This document shows, piece after piece, positions 27,299 through 36,303 of a DNA stretch of 64,000 nt. A program made the translations under genes and the position numbers. Location of the stretch: assembly GCA_050288425.1 (NCBI GenBank), contig JBNKDU010000147.1, positions 1 through 64,000 on the forward strand. Direction: 5' to 3'. The DNA comes from JARRKU01 sp050288425. Its GTDB lineage: Bacteria; Desulfobacterota; Desulfobacteria; Desulfobacterales; Desulfosarcinaceae. Positions within the stretch are counted from its first letter, which is position 1. Every line of letters begins with the position of its first letter. The notes under the pieces were generated by a model. It was not told the DNA's origin. It searched no databases and worked only from the letters and a program-made list of their open reading frames with translations.

Positions 27299-27407
27299 CG
27301 GTCACCGTCCATCTCCTGAGAGCCAGATGGGCTATTGGTTCCGCCAATGTCCATCCAGGAATGGTGGATCATCCGGATTAATGAATTATATTCATTTTTT
27401 TTGTTTA

Positions 27408-27436
27408 GAGTAATTGTTTATTTTGCCGTTTGTCAA
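27408..27436 (-). promoter_or_regulatory. Promoter of the sensor-exonuclease gene, with downstream palindrome
   Basis: On the minus strand TTGACA (27436-27431) is followed after 17-18 bases by TTACTC/TACTCT (27413-27407). ATGAAT-tat-ATTCAT (27381-27395) lies about 12 bases further on, around the expected transcription start, and could be an operator. The promoter upstream of the symporter operon (32423-32452) has the same TTGACA and a related ATGAA-t-TTCAT palindrome in a similar place. Confidence 0.5.
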
Positions 27437-27572
27437 GTTATTTTAATTCATACAATCGCAAAATTATCGTCCCGGAACGGGTAGTCGATCGAGTACCTTC
27501 CGGTAAACAGCGGCAGCTTCAAAAAAGGATTCGGAGATCCGGCGGGCGAAACAATCTATCCAATGGAGGATA

Positions 27573-29927
27573 TTACACGCCGCCGGTAAACTTCAGTTTC
27601 ATATTGGCCTGCATTCGCTCGATACTCTTGAATATCGTGCGAAAGAGGGTCTGCTCTATGTTGGATAGCTTCTTGGGGTTGATATAGTTGTCGGCAGACT
27701 CTCCAGACTCGATGGAGTTGATCTGGGCCAGCAGTCGGTGTTGCATCAGGTAGTTGTAGGCTTGATCCAGGTCGTGGTAAGCGTCCGGTTTCAGCACTTT
27801 TTCGAGAAACAACCGGTAGAGTCGATCCTGGGTGTTGGTGTCGGCGATATTGTAGTGCAGGGCATAGATCCTGGCGAAATCCACTACGGGTGTCATGGCA
27901 TTCTTGATATTGAACTGATTGCGATGACGCCCTTTGGTTTCTACCACGAAATTGTTGAAAAAGCTCAATGGAGGCCTGAATCCCAGCGCATTCTCGGTCA
28001 ATTCCTTGAAAAAACGCGTCCATCCCTCCAGTTTCTGAAAAAGGTACAGGCGTAGGTCGTCCACCAGGTCCAGGGAACCGTATGCGCCCCGGAAATCGAA
28101 AAAAATGGCCGATTGCAGCAGATCTTCCCGGGTGGATGTACGGATCCAGGAATGGAAATATTCCTTCCATTTTGAAATGGGCTGGCACCAGCGCGGGTTT
28201 TTGGCCATGATCTCGCCCTGGCAAAACGCATAGCCGACCTCATCGAGCCAGGTGCAGACGCTCTCCCCCAATTCCAGGAAGAATGGCTGGAATGATGGAG
28301 AGGCAACTCCATCGACGTCCGCATAAATGATGGCGTTGTCCTGGTCGGTCTTGAGGGTCTGCTCCATGCGGCCCTCGCTGCCGAGAATGATAAAGGCGAA
28401 TTCAACCGGCGCCGGGCCGTGCTTTTCAAGGGCCAGGCGAATCAATTTACCCAGGATGGCGTCGGAAATACTGGTAATCAGCTTGGTGATGACGGATGAT
28501 TTGGCACCACTGTTGATCATGTTGCGGATCAGGCGCGGGATGCGCCGTCGCAGTTCGGCCACCTCCTTCACACCGGCTGCGGCAGATATCTCCCGCAGCA
28601 TGAAAAAGGGCGATTGTTCCTGGGCCGACAGGATATCGCCGTTGGTGATGACTCCCACCACCCGATTGCGGGTATCTTTGACCGCCAGGTGCTTGATGTT
28701 GGTCTCCATCATCTCCAGCAGGGCCTCGGACAGCATGGCTCCCGCCGAGATGGTGTTTAACGGTGACGACATGATATCGGCCACCGGCTTCTGGATATCG
28801 TAGCCACTGGCCACCGCCTTGCGGCGGATATCATTGTCGGTAACGATGCCGATGAGCTCGCCACTAGGAGATTCGACGAAAATCGAGCTGTAATTATGTC
28901 GGCTCATTTCCACAGCCGCCGCCTGGATGGAGTTATCTGCCTGGCAGGTCAGCAGGTCGGTATGATATACATCCTCCACCCGCATGGAAAAAAGCTGCGA
29001 GGGTTCCGCTTTGGGACCGACGTCCTTGCGAATGATGGAGGCGTAGGATCGATCGAGCATCAGTCGACCGAATGCATTGGTGAAATGGTCGGAAAATGCG
29101 GGATAATTGTCACACAAGGATATGAAGGCTTTGCGCGGCAGAATGTAGAAGTTGGTATTTTCGGCCACCCGTGCCGTGCGTACGGCCGTGCCCTTGTTGA
29201 CCAGCATGGAGATGCCGCCGTAAGTGTCCCCCCGCTTGAGCACCCCGAAAAGCTTTTTTTCGCCGTTCTCCTCCCAGTAGCGTTCCAGAGCCCCGTTTTT
29301 AATGATATAGAGGTACTCCACCTTGGATTTATCCTGAAAAAACAGAATGGTACCCTTGGAGTAGTAGACCTCGGTCAAATCGGCGACCATCTTTTCCAAC
29401 TCCTCATCCGGCAACAGCGAAAACGGGGGCTTTTTTACCGGCAGGCCGGAGGCGTGGTAGGTCTCGAACATGGAGCTGTAAGATTCATCGATCATCCGAT
29501 CGTGGAAGGTCCGCACGAAAAAAGTGTAGAAGTCGCCACTGCCGGTGCAAAGGTCCAGAAACAATTCCCTGCCGAAATAGAGGAGTGTTGCGTCCTCGCT
29601 CGCCGTCACGGTACGAACCGAGATACTGCTGTTCATCAATATGGAGATGCCTCCGAAAATGTCGCCTCGGACCAGGGTGCCGCGCAGGGTCTTGCGGCCA
29701 TTTTTCTCGAAGAACAGCTCCAGCGATCCCGATTCAATGACATGGACCTTATCAACGACGGTCTCGTTCTGAACGCTGAGCGTATGACCTGCTGGTATGG
29801 TCATCCGTCCGATCTGGTGGCACAGATGTTCGAGCGTCTTCGCAGAAAGGGTGGCAAAGACGGGAATAGAGGCGATAAATGGCAGGCAGTCGGATTTTTC
29901 CTGATTGGGCGAGGCGCTTGAGTCCAT
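27573..29927 (-). CDS. cNMP-binding / CBS / DUF294 nucleotidyltransferase-like protein
   Basis: 784 residues. Two cyclic-nucleotide-binding folds come first (about 15-130 and 170-285, with LVRGDIFGGISILMN and LKRGDTYGGISMLVN as the matching phosphate-binding cassettes). A CBS pair follows (about 325-445), then the DUF294 nucleotidyltransferase-like domain with GSEGRMEQTLKTDQDNA near residue 515, and a C-terminal helical substrate-binding domain. The GS...D-x-D pattern of the GlnD-type active site is kept, so uridylyl- or adenylyl-transfer is possible but unproven. It is separated from the symporter gene by a strong hairpin and may be expressed from the same operon at lower level. Duplicated cNMP domains are a noteworthy feature. 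Confidence 0.85.
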   Translation of the reverse strand: MDSSASPNQEKSDCLPFIASIPVFATLSAKTLEHLCHQIGRMTIPAGHTLSVQNETVVDKVHVIESGSLELFFEKNGRKTLRGTLVRGDIFGGISILMNSSISVRTVTASEDATLLYFGRELFLDLCTGSGDFYTFFVRTFHDRMIDESYSSMFETYHASGLPVKKPPFSLLPDEELEKMVADLTEVYYSKGTILFFQDKSKVEYLYIIKNGALERYWEENGEKKLFGVLKRGDTYGGISMLVNKGTAVRTARVAENTNFYILPRKAFISLCDNYPAFSDHFTNAFGRLMLDRSYASIIRKDVGPKAEPSQLFSMRVEDVYHTDLLTCQADNSIQAAAVEMSRHNYSSIFVESPSGELIGIVTDNDIRRKAVASGYDIQKPVADIMSSPLNTISAGAMLSEALLEMMETNIKHLAVKDTRNRVVGVITNGDILSAQEQSPFFMLREISAAAGVKEVAELRRRIPRLIRNMINSGAKSSVITKLITSISDAILGKLIRLALEKHGPAPVEFAFIILGSEGRMEQTLKTDQDNAIIYADVDGVASPSFQPFFLELGESVCTWLDEVGYAFCQGEIMAKNPRWCQPISKWKEYFHSWIRTSTREDLLQSAIFFDFRGAYGSLDLVDDLRLYLFQKLEGWTRFFKELTENALGFRPPLSFFNNFVVETKGRHRNQFNIKNAMTPVVDFARIYALHYNIADTNTQDRLYRLFLEKVLKPDAYHDLDQAYNYLMQHRLLAQINSIESGESADNYINPKKLSNIEQTLFRTIFKSIERMQANMKLKFTGGV

Positions 29928-29980
29928 TGATAGACAGTGTAACAGATCAACTCCTCCAATTGCAAGCGCCCAAAATAGAT

Positions 29981-30011
29981 CGGCGCGCCAGCCCCGAGGG
30001 CTGGCACGCCG
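29981..30011 (-). terminator. Strong hairpin between the symporter and DUF294 genes
   Basis: CGGCGCGCCAGCCC (29981-29994) and GGGCTGGCACGCCG (29998-30011) form a 14-bp stem with one mismatch and a three-base loop, starting 22 bases after the symporter stop. On the minus strand only TTTT appears a few bases later, so it may be a partial terminator or an mRNA-stabilising hairpin that lowers expression of the downstream gene. Confidence 0.6.
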
Positions 30012-30033
30012 TGATTGGGTTCGGAGTCAGCGA

Positions 30034-31815
30034 TTAATGATCGACTACGGCCGCCTTGGATCCAATGGGAACGCGAATATCTTCGACCATCTGTGCAATA
30101 TGCTCCGGCACAGGGGCCGTTGCGCGGGAGACAAGGATCGCCACGACGAAGTTGAACAGTGCGCCGACGGCGCCGAAGGATCCAGGCGATATCCCCAGCA
30201 ACCAGTGGGCCGGGTTGTCCGGCAGCATGGCCGTCGCTTTGAAGAAGAACCAGCCTTTGTACAGGAAGATGTAGATCAGGGTCGTCCCAAGCCCGGCCAT
30301 CATGCCCCACATGGCTCCCAGATTGTTGCAGCGCTTGGAGAAAATGCCGAGCATCAGCGCGGGGAAGATGGAAGAGGCCGCCAGGCCGAAGGCCAGCGCC
30401 ACCACCTGGGCGGCGAATCCGGGCGGATTCAAGCCAAGATAACCTGCCACCAGGATGGCACAGGCCATGGCGACCCGGCTGTACATCAATTCCTGTCGTT
30501 CGTCGATGTCGGGCATGAACACGCCTTTGAGCAGGTCATGGGAAATGGACGAGGCAATGGCCAGCAGGAGTCCGGCGGCGGTGGACAAGGCCGCGGCAAT
30601 ACCACCGGCGGCCACCAGGGCGATCACCCAGTTGGGCAGCCCGGCGATTTCAGGGTTGGCCAGCACCATGATGTCACGGTCGACCTTGACCATCTCGTTG
30701 CCCTTCCAGCCGAAAGACTCGGCCTTGGCGGCGAAATCCTTGCTGTTGCCATAGTATTGGATCTTGCCGTCGCCGTTCTTGTCCTCGAATTTCAACAGGC
30801 CGGTGGTCTCCCAGTTTCTGAACCAGTTGGGTCGCTCGTCATAGGCCAGGTTTCCGTCCGGAGAACCGACGGCGCCGATCTGGATGGTGTGCAGCAGGTT
30901 CAGGCGTGCCATGGCTCCCACCGCAGGGGCCGTGGTGTACAAAATGCCGATGAATACCAGGGCCCAACCGGCGGAGAAACGGGCGTCCTTTACACGGGGA
31001 ACGGTAAAGAAGCGGATAATGACGTGGGGCAGACCGGCCGTGCCGATCATCAGCGAAAAGGTCAACAGGAAGATGTTGAGGCCCGACCCCTTCTGGGCCG
31101 TGTAGGCCGCGAACCCCAAATCCACGCAGACCTTGTCCAGCTTATCCAGCAGGTACATGCCGCTGCCGTCGGCCATGGTACTGCCCAGTCCCAATTGGGG
31201 AATCGGATTGCCGGTGAGATGGATGGCGATGAAGATCGCCGGAATCGTGTAGGCGAAAATCAGCACGCAGTATTGGGCGATCTGCGTATAGGTAATGCCC
31301 TTCATCCCGCCCAGAACGGCATAGACGAAGACGATGGCCATGCCGGCCACCAGACCTGTGGCGAAAGGCACCTCCAGGAATCTGGAGAAAGCCACGCCGA
31401 TGCCCTTCATCTGCCCGATGACGTAAGTCAGCGAGCATACGATCAGACAGACCACCGCCACGATCCGCGCCTTCTTGGAATAGAAGCGATCGCCGATGAA
31501 TTCGGGTACGGTGAATTTTCCGTATTTGCGCAGATAGGGGGCCAGCAACATCGCCAACAGCACATACCCGCCGGTCCATCCCATCAGGTAAGCGGAGGCA
31601 TCGTATCCCTGGAAGGCGATCAGGCCTGCCATGGAGATAAACGAAGCCGCCGACATCCAGTCCGCGCCGGTGGCCATGCCGTTCAGCACCGGGTGCACGC
31701 CCTTGCCGGCCACATAAAAGTCAGAGGTACTGGCAGCACGGGCCCGGATGGCGATATAGATATAGATGGCAAAGGTCAGGCCAACCACCAAAAATGTCAT
31801 CGCTTTGAGTCCCAT
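30034..31815 (-). CDS. Sodium:solute symporter, acetate-type (VC2705/ActP-like)
   Basis: 593 residues with about 13 hydrophobic helices, SSS family. Marker segments are DWMSAASFISMAGLIAF near residue 52, YGKFTVPEFIGDRF near 97, GMKGITYTQIAQY, and WVIALVAAGGIAAALSTAAG in the second half, matching the Na-binding helices of ActP-like carriers. A hydrophilic insert of about 75 residues (about 310-390, with DKNGDGKIQYYGN) is characteristic of the VC2705 subfamily. Expected substrate: acetate or another short monocarboxylate with Na+. The start codon overlaps the DUF4212 stop by one base (TAATG), with GGAGGGC upstream. Confidence 0.9.
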   Translation of the reverse strand: MGLKAMTFLVVGLTFAIYIYIAIRARAASTSDFYVAGKGVHPVLNGMATGADWMSAASFISMAGLIAFQGYDASAYLMGWTGGYVLLAMLLAPYLRKYGKFTVPEFIGDRFYSKKARIVAVVCLIVCSLTYVIGQMKGIGVAFSRFLEVPFATGLVAGMAIVFVYAVLGGMKGITYTQIAQYCVLIFAYTIPAIFIAIHLTGNPIPQLGLGSTMADGSGMYLLDKLDKVCVDLGFAAYTAQKGSGLNIFLLTFSLMIGTAGLPHVIIRFFTVPRVKDARFSAGWALVFIGILYTTAPAVGAMARLNLLHTIQIGAVGSPDGNLAYDERPNWFRNWETTGLLKFEDKNGDGKIQYYGNSKDFAAKAESFGWKGNEMVKVDRDIMVLANPEIAGLPNWVIALVAAGGIAAALSTAAGLLLAIASSISHDLLKGVFMPDIDERQELMYSRVAMACAILVAGYLGLNPPGFAAQVVALAFGLAASSIFPALMLGIFSKRCNNLGAMWGMMAGLGTTLIYIFLYKGWFFFKATAMLPDNPAHWLLGISPGSFGAVGALFNFVVAILVSRATAPVPEHIAQMVEDIRVPIGSKAAVVDH

Positions 31816-32075
31816 TATTTGCCCTCCTCTTCTTCAACCCCAAATTGCCGGTCGATTTTGTTCATTCGAATGGAATAATAGAAAATCAGCGCAATGAAGA
31901 TGTACATGGAACCTTGCTGGGCAAACCAGAAACCTAACTTGTACCCTCCAATTTGAATATGATTGAGTACGTCGTGTATCATGATTCCGAAGAAAAACGA
32001 TACGATGAACCAGACGATTAGGCATGCCGTGACAAGTTTCAGATTCGTCCGCCAATACTCTTCTGCTTTAGTCAT
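31815..32075 (-). CDS. DUF4212 small membrane partner of the symporter
   Basis: 86 residues with two transmembrane helices: LVTACLIVWFIVSFFFGIMI (about 12-32) and FWFAQQGSMYIFIALIFYYS (about 46-66), then a charged tail ending EEEEGK. The small two-helix protein always found before VC2705-type symporters has this size and layout and is thought to be its accessory subunit. GGAGG lies before the ATG. It is the first gene of the operon; its promoter is probably that at 32423-32452. Confidence 0.88.
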   Translation of the reverse strand: MTKAEEYWRTNLKLVTACLIVWFIVSFFFGIMIHDVLNHIQIGGYKLGFWFAQQGSMYIFIALIFYYSIRMNKIDRQFGVEEEEGK

Positions 32076-32800
32076 TGATTTCCTCCAAGCCTTTTTGGGT
32101 TGATAGAACAGTATCCGGGCACCCCCGAAATCAATTTACATCACGCCCTCCTTGTGGTTCGGGTTAAACGGCAATTGTCCGCCGACCGAATGACAAACGC
32201 AGGTGGTGCTTTTGTAATGCCCATATTCATTTGCGCGCAGGGAGGGCAGATCGGATCCAGCGCTCGCCTGGTCTCCCTGGTGAAATCTTTTCCATGATGC
32301 AGCCGAATCCATGGATGCGGGGGTTTGAACCTTAATTAAAATAGACTGACATCCCGCCATCTATCCCTGACCCATTTTCCTCATGGTTATAATTATATGA
32401 ATTTCATTTAGTTTTTCTTGTCTATTTAATTTAGATGAATTTTATTTGTCAAGTAATTTTTATTTTTTTTCCATTTTTTACTCTTTTTTCATTAACCTCT
32501 CCATATTCTTTTTAGGTATTTTTTCTTGAATTGCTTACGATTATCAGGCCCATACGAGAAATGCGATGGAAATAACACTCGATATGAGGCGGCAACACCT
32601 CGAATGGCTGCGTTCAGGGATTTCGATTGGAAGGGCCGTCAGGGCTCCGGCAAACTAACTTCGCATGATAATGGGACGATGCATCCCTCATGATGGGGAT
32701 TCCAACGTACAGAAATATTAAGATATTACTGCCATTGGCACCTTAATACCGAATAAGGCAAACTTGATTTTGCGTGAACCTTAGAGCATCGGGACTGTTT
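32076..32800. other. Long AT-rich intergenic region upstream of the symporter operon
   Basis: 725 bases without a supported gene. Short frames on both strands lack ribosome sites and family features. The stretch 32385-32520 is strongly AT-rich with several T-tracts, unlike the rest of the window, and contains the symporter promoter. The remaining right half (32530-32800) holds nothing recognised. If the promoter is right, the symporter mRNA has a leader of roughly 340 bases. Confidence 0.5.
32423..32452 (-). promoter_or_regulatory. Promoter candidate for the DUF4212-symporter operon
   Basis: Minus strand TTGACA (32452-32447), then 17-18 bases, then TTAAAT/TAAATA (32429-32423). The palindrome ATGAA-t-TTCAT (32397-32407) lies about 16 bases downstream. 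The arrangement resembles the promoter of the sensor-exonuclease gene at 27381-27436, and both have TTGTCAAGT with an AT-rich flank on the plus strand. Confidence 0.5.
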
Positions 32801-33823
32801 TCATTCAGAATTATTGATATCTGATTCGGGGTGGCGCTCGGTTTGGTCCGGATCTCGGGAAGAGTTATCGGCCCACAAGCCCTGAATGGACTGCGAATCG
32901 ACGATTCGACGAAAGTCAACCAGTTTCGCACGCAGCTCGGATAGGTCTTGGAAATCGAATTTCAAGCTATAGGTCTGTCCTTCGAAATTAGATGGGGCGA
33001 TCAAATGAGTGCCCTTGGTGAGTTTCAATGATTTGACGGCCTGGTCATACCGCGACTGATATCGGACGATTTGCGGGAAGCGCAGCTTTTCAAGGATCCG
33101 ACGAATCGCCTGTCCTCTCTGTTTGCGGTCCAGATCCGCCGAACAGCGAATGTCGCGCAGATCGTCGGAATTTACCACGTCATCGATGGAACGCCCTTCC
33201 CTGCGGGCGATGCCGACAATCCAGTCCAGGATCTCCCTTTGTCGGTTGAGCCCGAAATTAAGGTCCAACAACAATTGAACCAGCGCTTGGGCATCTTCCT
33301 TATCCGGCATGGCATGCAGTTGCAAGGCAATGGGCAAGGCAATGTCACCGACCGCCAACGCTTCCTGCCATTGCGGCGGCATCTGTCTCACAGTGAGCAG
33401 TTTTGCGACCATTGTATCGTGAACGGGAATTCCACACTCCCGCGCTGCCTGACCGATGGGGGCGATTCCGGATTGAAACCGGGCCAGAAGTCCAATGGCG
33501 TTGGCCTGCTCCATGAGATTGAGATCGCGCTGCATGGCGTTGTCGATGACGGCGATCTTGGCGCATTGGACGGATTCTGCATTCGCAGGCAACAGATGGC
33601 AGGAGATCGCCTCGATGCCAAGCCGGCGGCAGGCTTTAATTCTCGAGAAACCGGTTACGATCTGGAAATATGATCCTTGCGGAATCAGAACCGGCGGATT
33701 GACGACACCGCCGGATCGGATCGACGGTTTCAGGATGTCGGAGGTATCGCCGGTCTTGATGCGATATGCGAGGTTGCCGGAATCAATTTGTCCCAACGAT
33801 ACGCGGCGACAATTAAATTCCAT
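32801..33823 (-). CDS. ParB-like nuclease/partition-domain protein
   Basis: 340 residues from the ATG at 33823; longer frames run into purC and are rejected. Residues about 20-110 form a ParB N-terminal domain: SIRSGGVVNPPVLIPQGSYF, then VTGFSRIKACRRLGIEAISC, the GERR-like box. A HTH-like stretch (about 115-180, FQSGIAPIGQAARECGIP, LLTVRQMPPQWQEAL) follows, as in Spo0J/Noc proteins. No parA partner or parS-like palindrome was seen nearby, so it is unlikely to be the chromosomal ParB. The start overlaps the end of purC by 11 bases, which suggests translational coupling. Role unknown. Confidence 0.75.
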   Translation of the reverse strand: MEFNCRRVSLGQIDSGNLAYRIKTGDTSDILKPSIRSGGVVNPPVLIPQGSYFQIVTGFSRIKACRRLGIEAISCHLLPANAESVQCAKIAVIDNAMQRDLNLMEQANAIGLLARFQSGIAPIGQAARECGIPVHDTMVAKLLTVRQMPPQWQEALAVGDIALPIALQLHAMPDKEDAQALVQLLLDLNFGLNRQREILDWIVGIARREGRSIDDVVNSDDLRDIRCSADLDRKQRGQAIRRILEKLRFPQIVRYQSRYDQAVKSLKLTKGTHLIAPSNFEGQTYSLKFDFQDLSELRAKLVDFRRIVDSQSIQGLWADNSSRDPDQTERHPESDINNSE

Positions 33824-34706
33824 GGGTGTGGCCGGTGACAAGCCGCAGGGCCTCCAGATATTTTGCCCGCGTGTTTTCCACCACGTCGTCCGGCAAGTGG
33901 GGTGCCGGCGGGGACTGATTCCATTGGATGGAGATGAGGTAATCGCGCAGATACTGCTTGTCGAAACTTTTTTGGGAGCCGCCGGGCCGGTAGTCGGCAA
34001 GGGGCCAGAAGCGGCTTGAATCGGGCGTCAGGACCTCATCGATGAGGATGAGCTCACCTTCGAGGATGCCGAACTCAAACTTCGTGTCGGCGATGATGAT
34101 GCCCTTTTCCAGCGACAGGGCGGCACCTCTCTCATAGATGGCCAGGGAGAGTTCCCTCACCTTCTCGGCCGTCTCCTTGCCGATGCGGCGGCAGGTCTCT
34201 TCAAAGTCGATATTGATATCATGCATCCCCACTTCTTCCTTGGTGGAAGGCGTAAAGATGGGATGGGGCAGTTTTTCCGATTCCTGCAGGCCGGGCGAAA
34301 GCTTGATTCCGCAAACCGTCTGGTCCTTTTGGTAGGATTTCCAGCCGGAACCGGAAATATAGCCGCGGACCACGCACTCTATGGGCAACGGACGGGTTTT
34401 TTTGACCAGCATCGACCGGCCCTGCAGTTGTTGGGCGTGCGGCTGGCACACATCGGGAAACTCGGCCACATCCCCGGAAATGACGTGATTGGCGACAAGG
34501 GGTTTCATAACGTCAAACCAGAATAGGGATATCTGATTGAGTATTTTGCCTTTATCCGGCACAGGCCGAGGCAGGATGACATCAAAGGCGGAGATCCTGT
34601 CTGTCGCCACCATCAGGAAGCTGTCGCCCAGGTCATAGATGTCGCGGACCTTGCCGCGCTGAACAAGCTCAAGGCCGGGATATTCTGTTTGCAATAATGC
34701 CGTCAT
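33813..34706 (-). CDS. purC: Phosphoribosylaminoimidazole-succinocarboxamide synthase (SAICAR synthase)
   Basis: 297 residues, the longer PurC type found in many bacteria and yeast. Recognised motifs are QRGKVRDIYDLG near residue 16 (nucleotide loop), ATDRISAFDVILP near 34, PIECVVRGYISGSGWKSYQ near 107, and IADTKFEFGILEGELILIDEVLTPDSSRFWP near 205 (read as separate parts). It joins CAIR and aspartate with ATP in purine synthesis. The upstream PilZ gene ends 33 bases before its start. The start ATG at 34706 begins MTALLQTEYPG with homology from the first residues. Confidence 0.95.
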   Translation of the reverse strand: MTALLQTEYPGLELVQRGKVRDIYDLGDSFLMVATDRISAFDVILPRPVPDKGKILNQISLFWFDVMKPLVANHVISGDVAEFPDVCQPHAQQLQGRSMLVKKTRPLPIECVVRGYISGSGWKSYQKDQTVCGIKLSPGLQESEKLPHPIFTPSTKEEVGMHDINIDFEETCRRIGKETAEKVRELSLAIYERGAALSLEKGIIIADTKFEFGILEGELILIDEVLTPDSSRFWPLADYRPGGSQKSFDKQYLRDYLISIQWNQSPPAPHLPDDVVENTRAKYLEALRLVTGHTHGI

Positions 34707-34739
34707 GGTTCTCTGTTTTTCATCCGTGGGAGTTCTGGG

Positions 34740-35084
34740 TTACTTGGCATTGAAGGCCATGATGTACTTGTGGAGAATATCGAGCGCGTCGGACCCGATT
34801 TCGAAGAACTCGATACCGGATTCAAACATACCGCTGTGATTCTCTTTGGTATAGACGACACGTCCTTGGATATCAACGACATCTTCTTCGAGGCCAATGG
34901 TCAGGGACACCAGATGGCCGACTTCGATGGCCGCATGAGTCTCCAGCAGAATACCCGATTCGGAAACGTTCAATGTTCGCCCCATGCCTTGCGTGGCACC
35001 TTCCTGATTTTCATCCGTATAGACGTAGTTCAGCAAGTGCATGGAGTCAATTCTTGAATGCTTTCTCTTTTCTTGGTTGTTCAT
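34740..35084 (-). CDS. PilZ-domain protein with canonical c-di-GMP motifs
   Basis: 114 residues, essentially one PilZ domain. Motif RxxxR is Arg7-Arg11 (RKHSR) and motif NxSxxG is Asn39 to Gly44 (NVSESG), both intact, so c-di-GMP binding is expected. The rest is the usual six-strand barrel (VSLTIGLEEDVVDIQGRVVY) with a C-terminal helix. It is the last gene of a leftward set of four (TPR protein, MglA-like GTPase, DUF4388-cNMP protein, PilZ), with short gaps between them, and probably acts in the same signalling chain. Confidence 0.88.
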   Translation of the reverse strand: MNNQEKRKHSRIDSMHLLNYVYTDENQEGATQGMGRTLNVSESGILLETHAAIEVGHLVSLTIGLEEDVVDIQGRVVYTKENHSGMFESGIEFFEIGSDALDILHKYIMAFNAK

Positions 35085-35120
35085 GTCGCGCTCACTCGTT
35101 ATGGTTTTGGGCAGGGAAGA

Positions 35121-36299
35121 CTACTTCCCGTCACCAAGCGTTTGATGATACTTGCCAATGACCTTGGTCGAAACGTTTACGCAGGTGGCCACATTATCGA
35201 CGAAATTTTTAAATGTCGTTGACAATTGGTTGTATTCGTCTTTGAGTTGTTCGGGATTCATTTTGCGAACTTTGAATTCGTTGGAGGCCAGTACCGTCGC
35301 GTGCTCAGGTTCATGCCCAAGGTCTATGAATGGAAAATGCCCGAAGTAATCCCCCTTGTATAATTGAACCAGCGGAACGGTGCCGAAGTCGGCAAACCGG
35401 ACGACGGAGGCAACACCCTCGCGGACGACGTAGACATTCTCCTCGGTGTTCCCTTGGGTGATAACCGGCTTTTTGTTCTCGACAAAATCGCCGGAGGGCC
35501 TTTTGTTCTGACGAAGTTCCACCGCCCTTTCGTTGAGCTGCTTCAACCTTCGGTCCATACTCAATAGAAATCCACGAAATTCCGGAGAAAGTTTGGCGAA
35601 TTCCTGAGCCAGCCGTTGTGAATCCAGCACACCCAATTGCACATTGCCGATGGCCACGGCAGTGGCCGTCCGAATATGCCCCTGGATCAGGAAGGAAGAA
35701 AGACTGCCGATAAAAGATCCGTCTCCCAGACGCACGATGGGCAGTGTGCCTTCCGGGGTGTCGCGCACAATCTCCACGACGCCCTCGAGAATCACCCAAA
35801 TCCAACTTCCGTGCTTGCCCTCTTCGACGATATGTTCGCCATCGAAGAAATCTTCCTCGTCGGCCACATACATATAATCCACCAGCGGCCCTTTCACGAT
35901 TGGAATGGCATCCGTATCCTTTTGCATTTTTAGCTCCCCACCCAATGCATTGGGGCCAACTTTCTTTACCTGGCCGTCATCCACCATTTTGAGGCCCTCC
36001 AGGATAATCCCCATACGACTCTTGGTGATGACACGTTGGCTGGTGATATTCTCCTTGGAAAACTCGAACTCCCCATCCGTCCATCCGAACAGGGTATATA
36101 CGGCGTCCAGGCCGGACTTGCTTCCTGAGGAAGCATTGATCGGATTTCCGTTCTCAAAATAGATGAAGCCCGGCACCTCGGCATAGCGACTGATCAATCG
36201 CAAGACGCCGGTGCTGCTATTGGCCCCCAGTAGCTGCATGATATCGCCCAGGGCTAGAAATTTCAGATTTCCAGCTAATACGACGTTGTCTCGCATCAT
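35121..36299 (-). CDS. DUF4388 and cyclic-nucleotide-binding domain protein
   Basis: 392 residues. Residues 5-105 are a DUF4388 (PatA N-terminal-like) domain: LKFLALGDIMQLLGANSSTG, FIYFENGNPINASSG, LFGWTDGEFEF. Two cNMP-binding-like barrels follow (about 135-250 with ILEGVVEIVRD and RLGDGSFIGSLSSFL; about 265-370 with VVREGVASVVRF and LYKGDYFGHFPF). Such proteins are frequent in Deltaproteobacteria beside MglA-type GTPases and are thought to organise polarity or motility signalling. The gene starts five bases after the GTPase stop. Whether the barrels really bind cAMP or c-di-GMP is not decidable by eye. Confidence 0.85.
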   Translation of the reverse strand: MMRDNVVLAGNLKFLALGDIMQLLGANSSTGVLRLISRYAEVPGFIYFENGNPINASSGSKSGLDAVYTLFGWTDGEFEFSKENITSQRVITKSRMGIILEGLKMVDDGQVKKVGPNALGGELKMQKDTDAIPIVKGPLVDYMYVADEEDFFDGEHIVEEGKHGSWIWVILEGVVEIVRDTPEGTLPIVRLGDGSFIGSLSSFLIQGHIRTATAVAIGNVQLGVLDSQRLAQEFAKLSPEFRGFLLSMDRRLKQLNERAVELRQNKRPSGDFVENKKPVITQGNTEENVYVVREGVASVVRFADFGTVPLVQLYKGDYFGHFPFIDLGHEPEHATVLASNEFKVRKMNPEQLKDEYNQLSTTFKNFVDNVATCVNVSTKVIGKYHQTLGDGK

Positions 36300-36303
36300 T
36301 GTC

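Noticed and set aside
29981..30011. Hairpin as an IS end or REP element
   Set aside because: Only one copy was seen and it sits exactly after a stop codon, which fits a terminator or processing hairpin.
32136..32360. Short frames in the region upstream of the symporter operon
   Set aside because: Random-like composition, no start signals and no recognisable domain on either strand.
33824..34000. 60-residue N-terminal extension of the ParB-like protein
   Set aside because: It lies entirely within purC on the same strand in another frame and has no ParB similarity.
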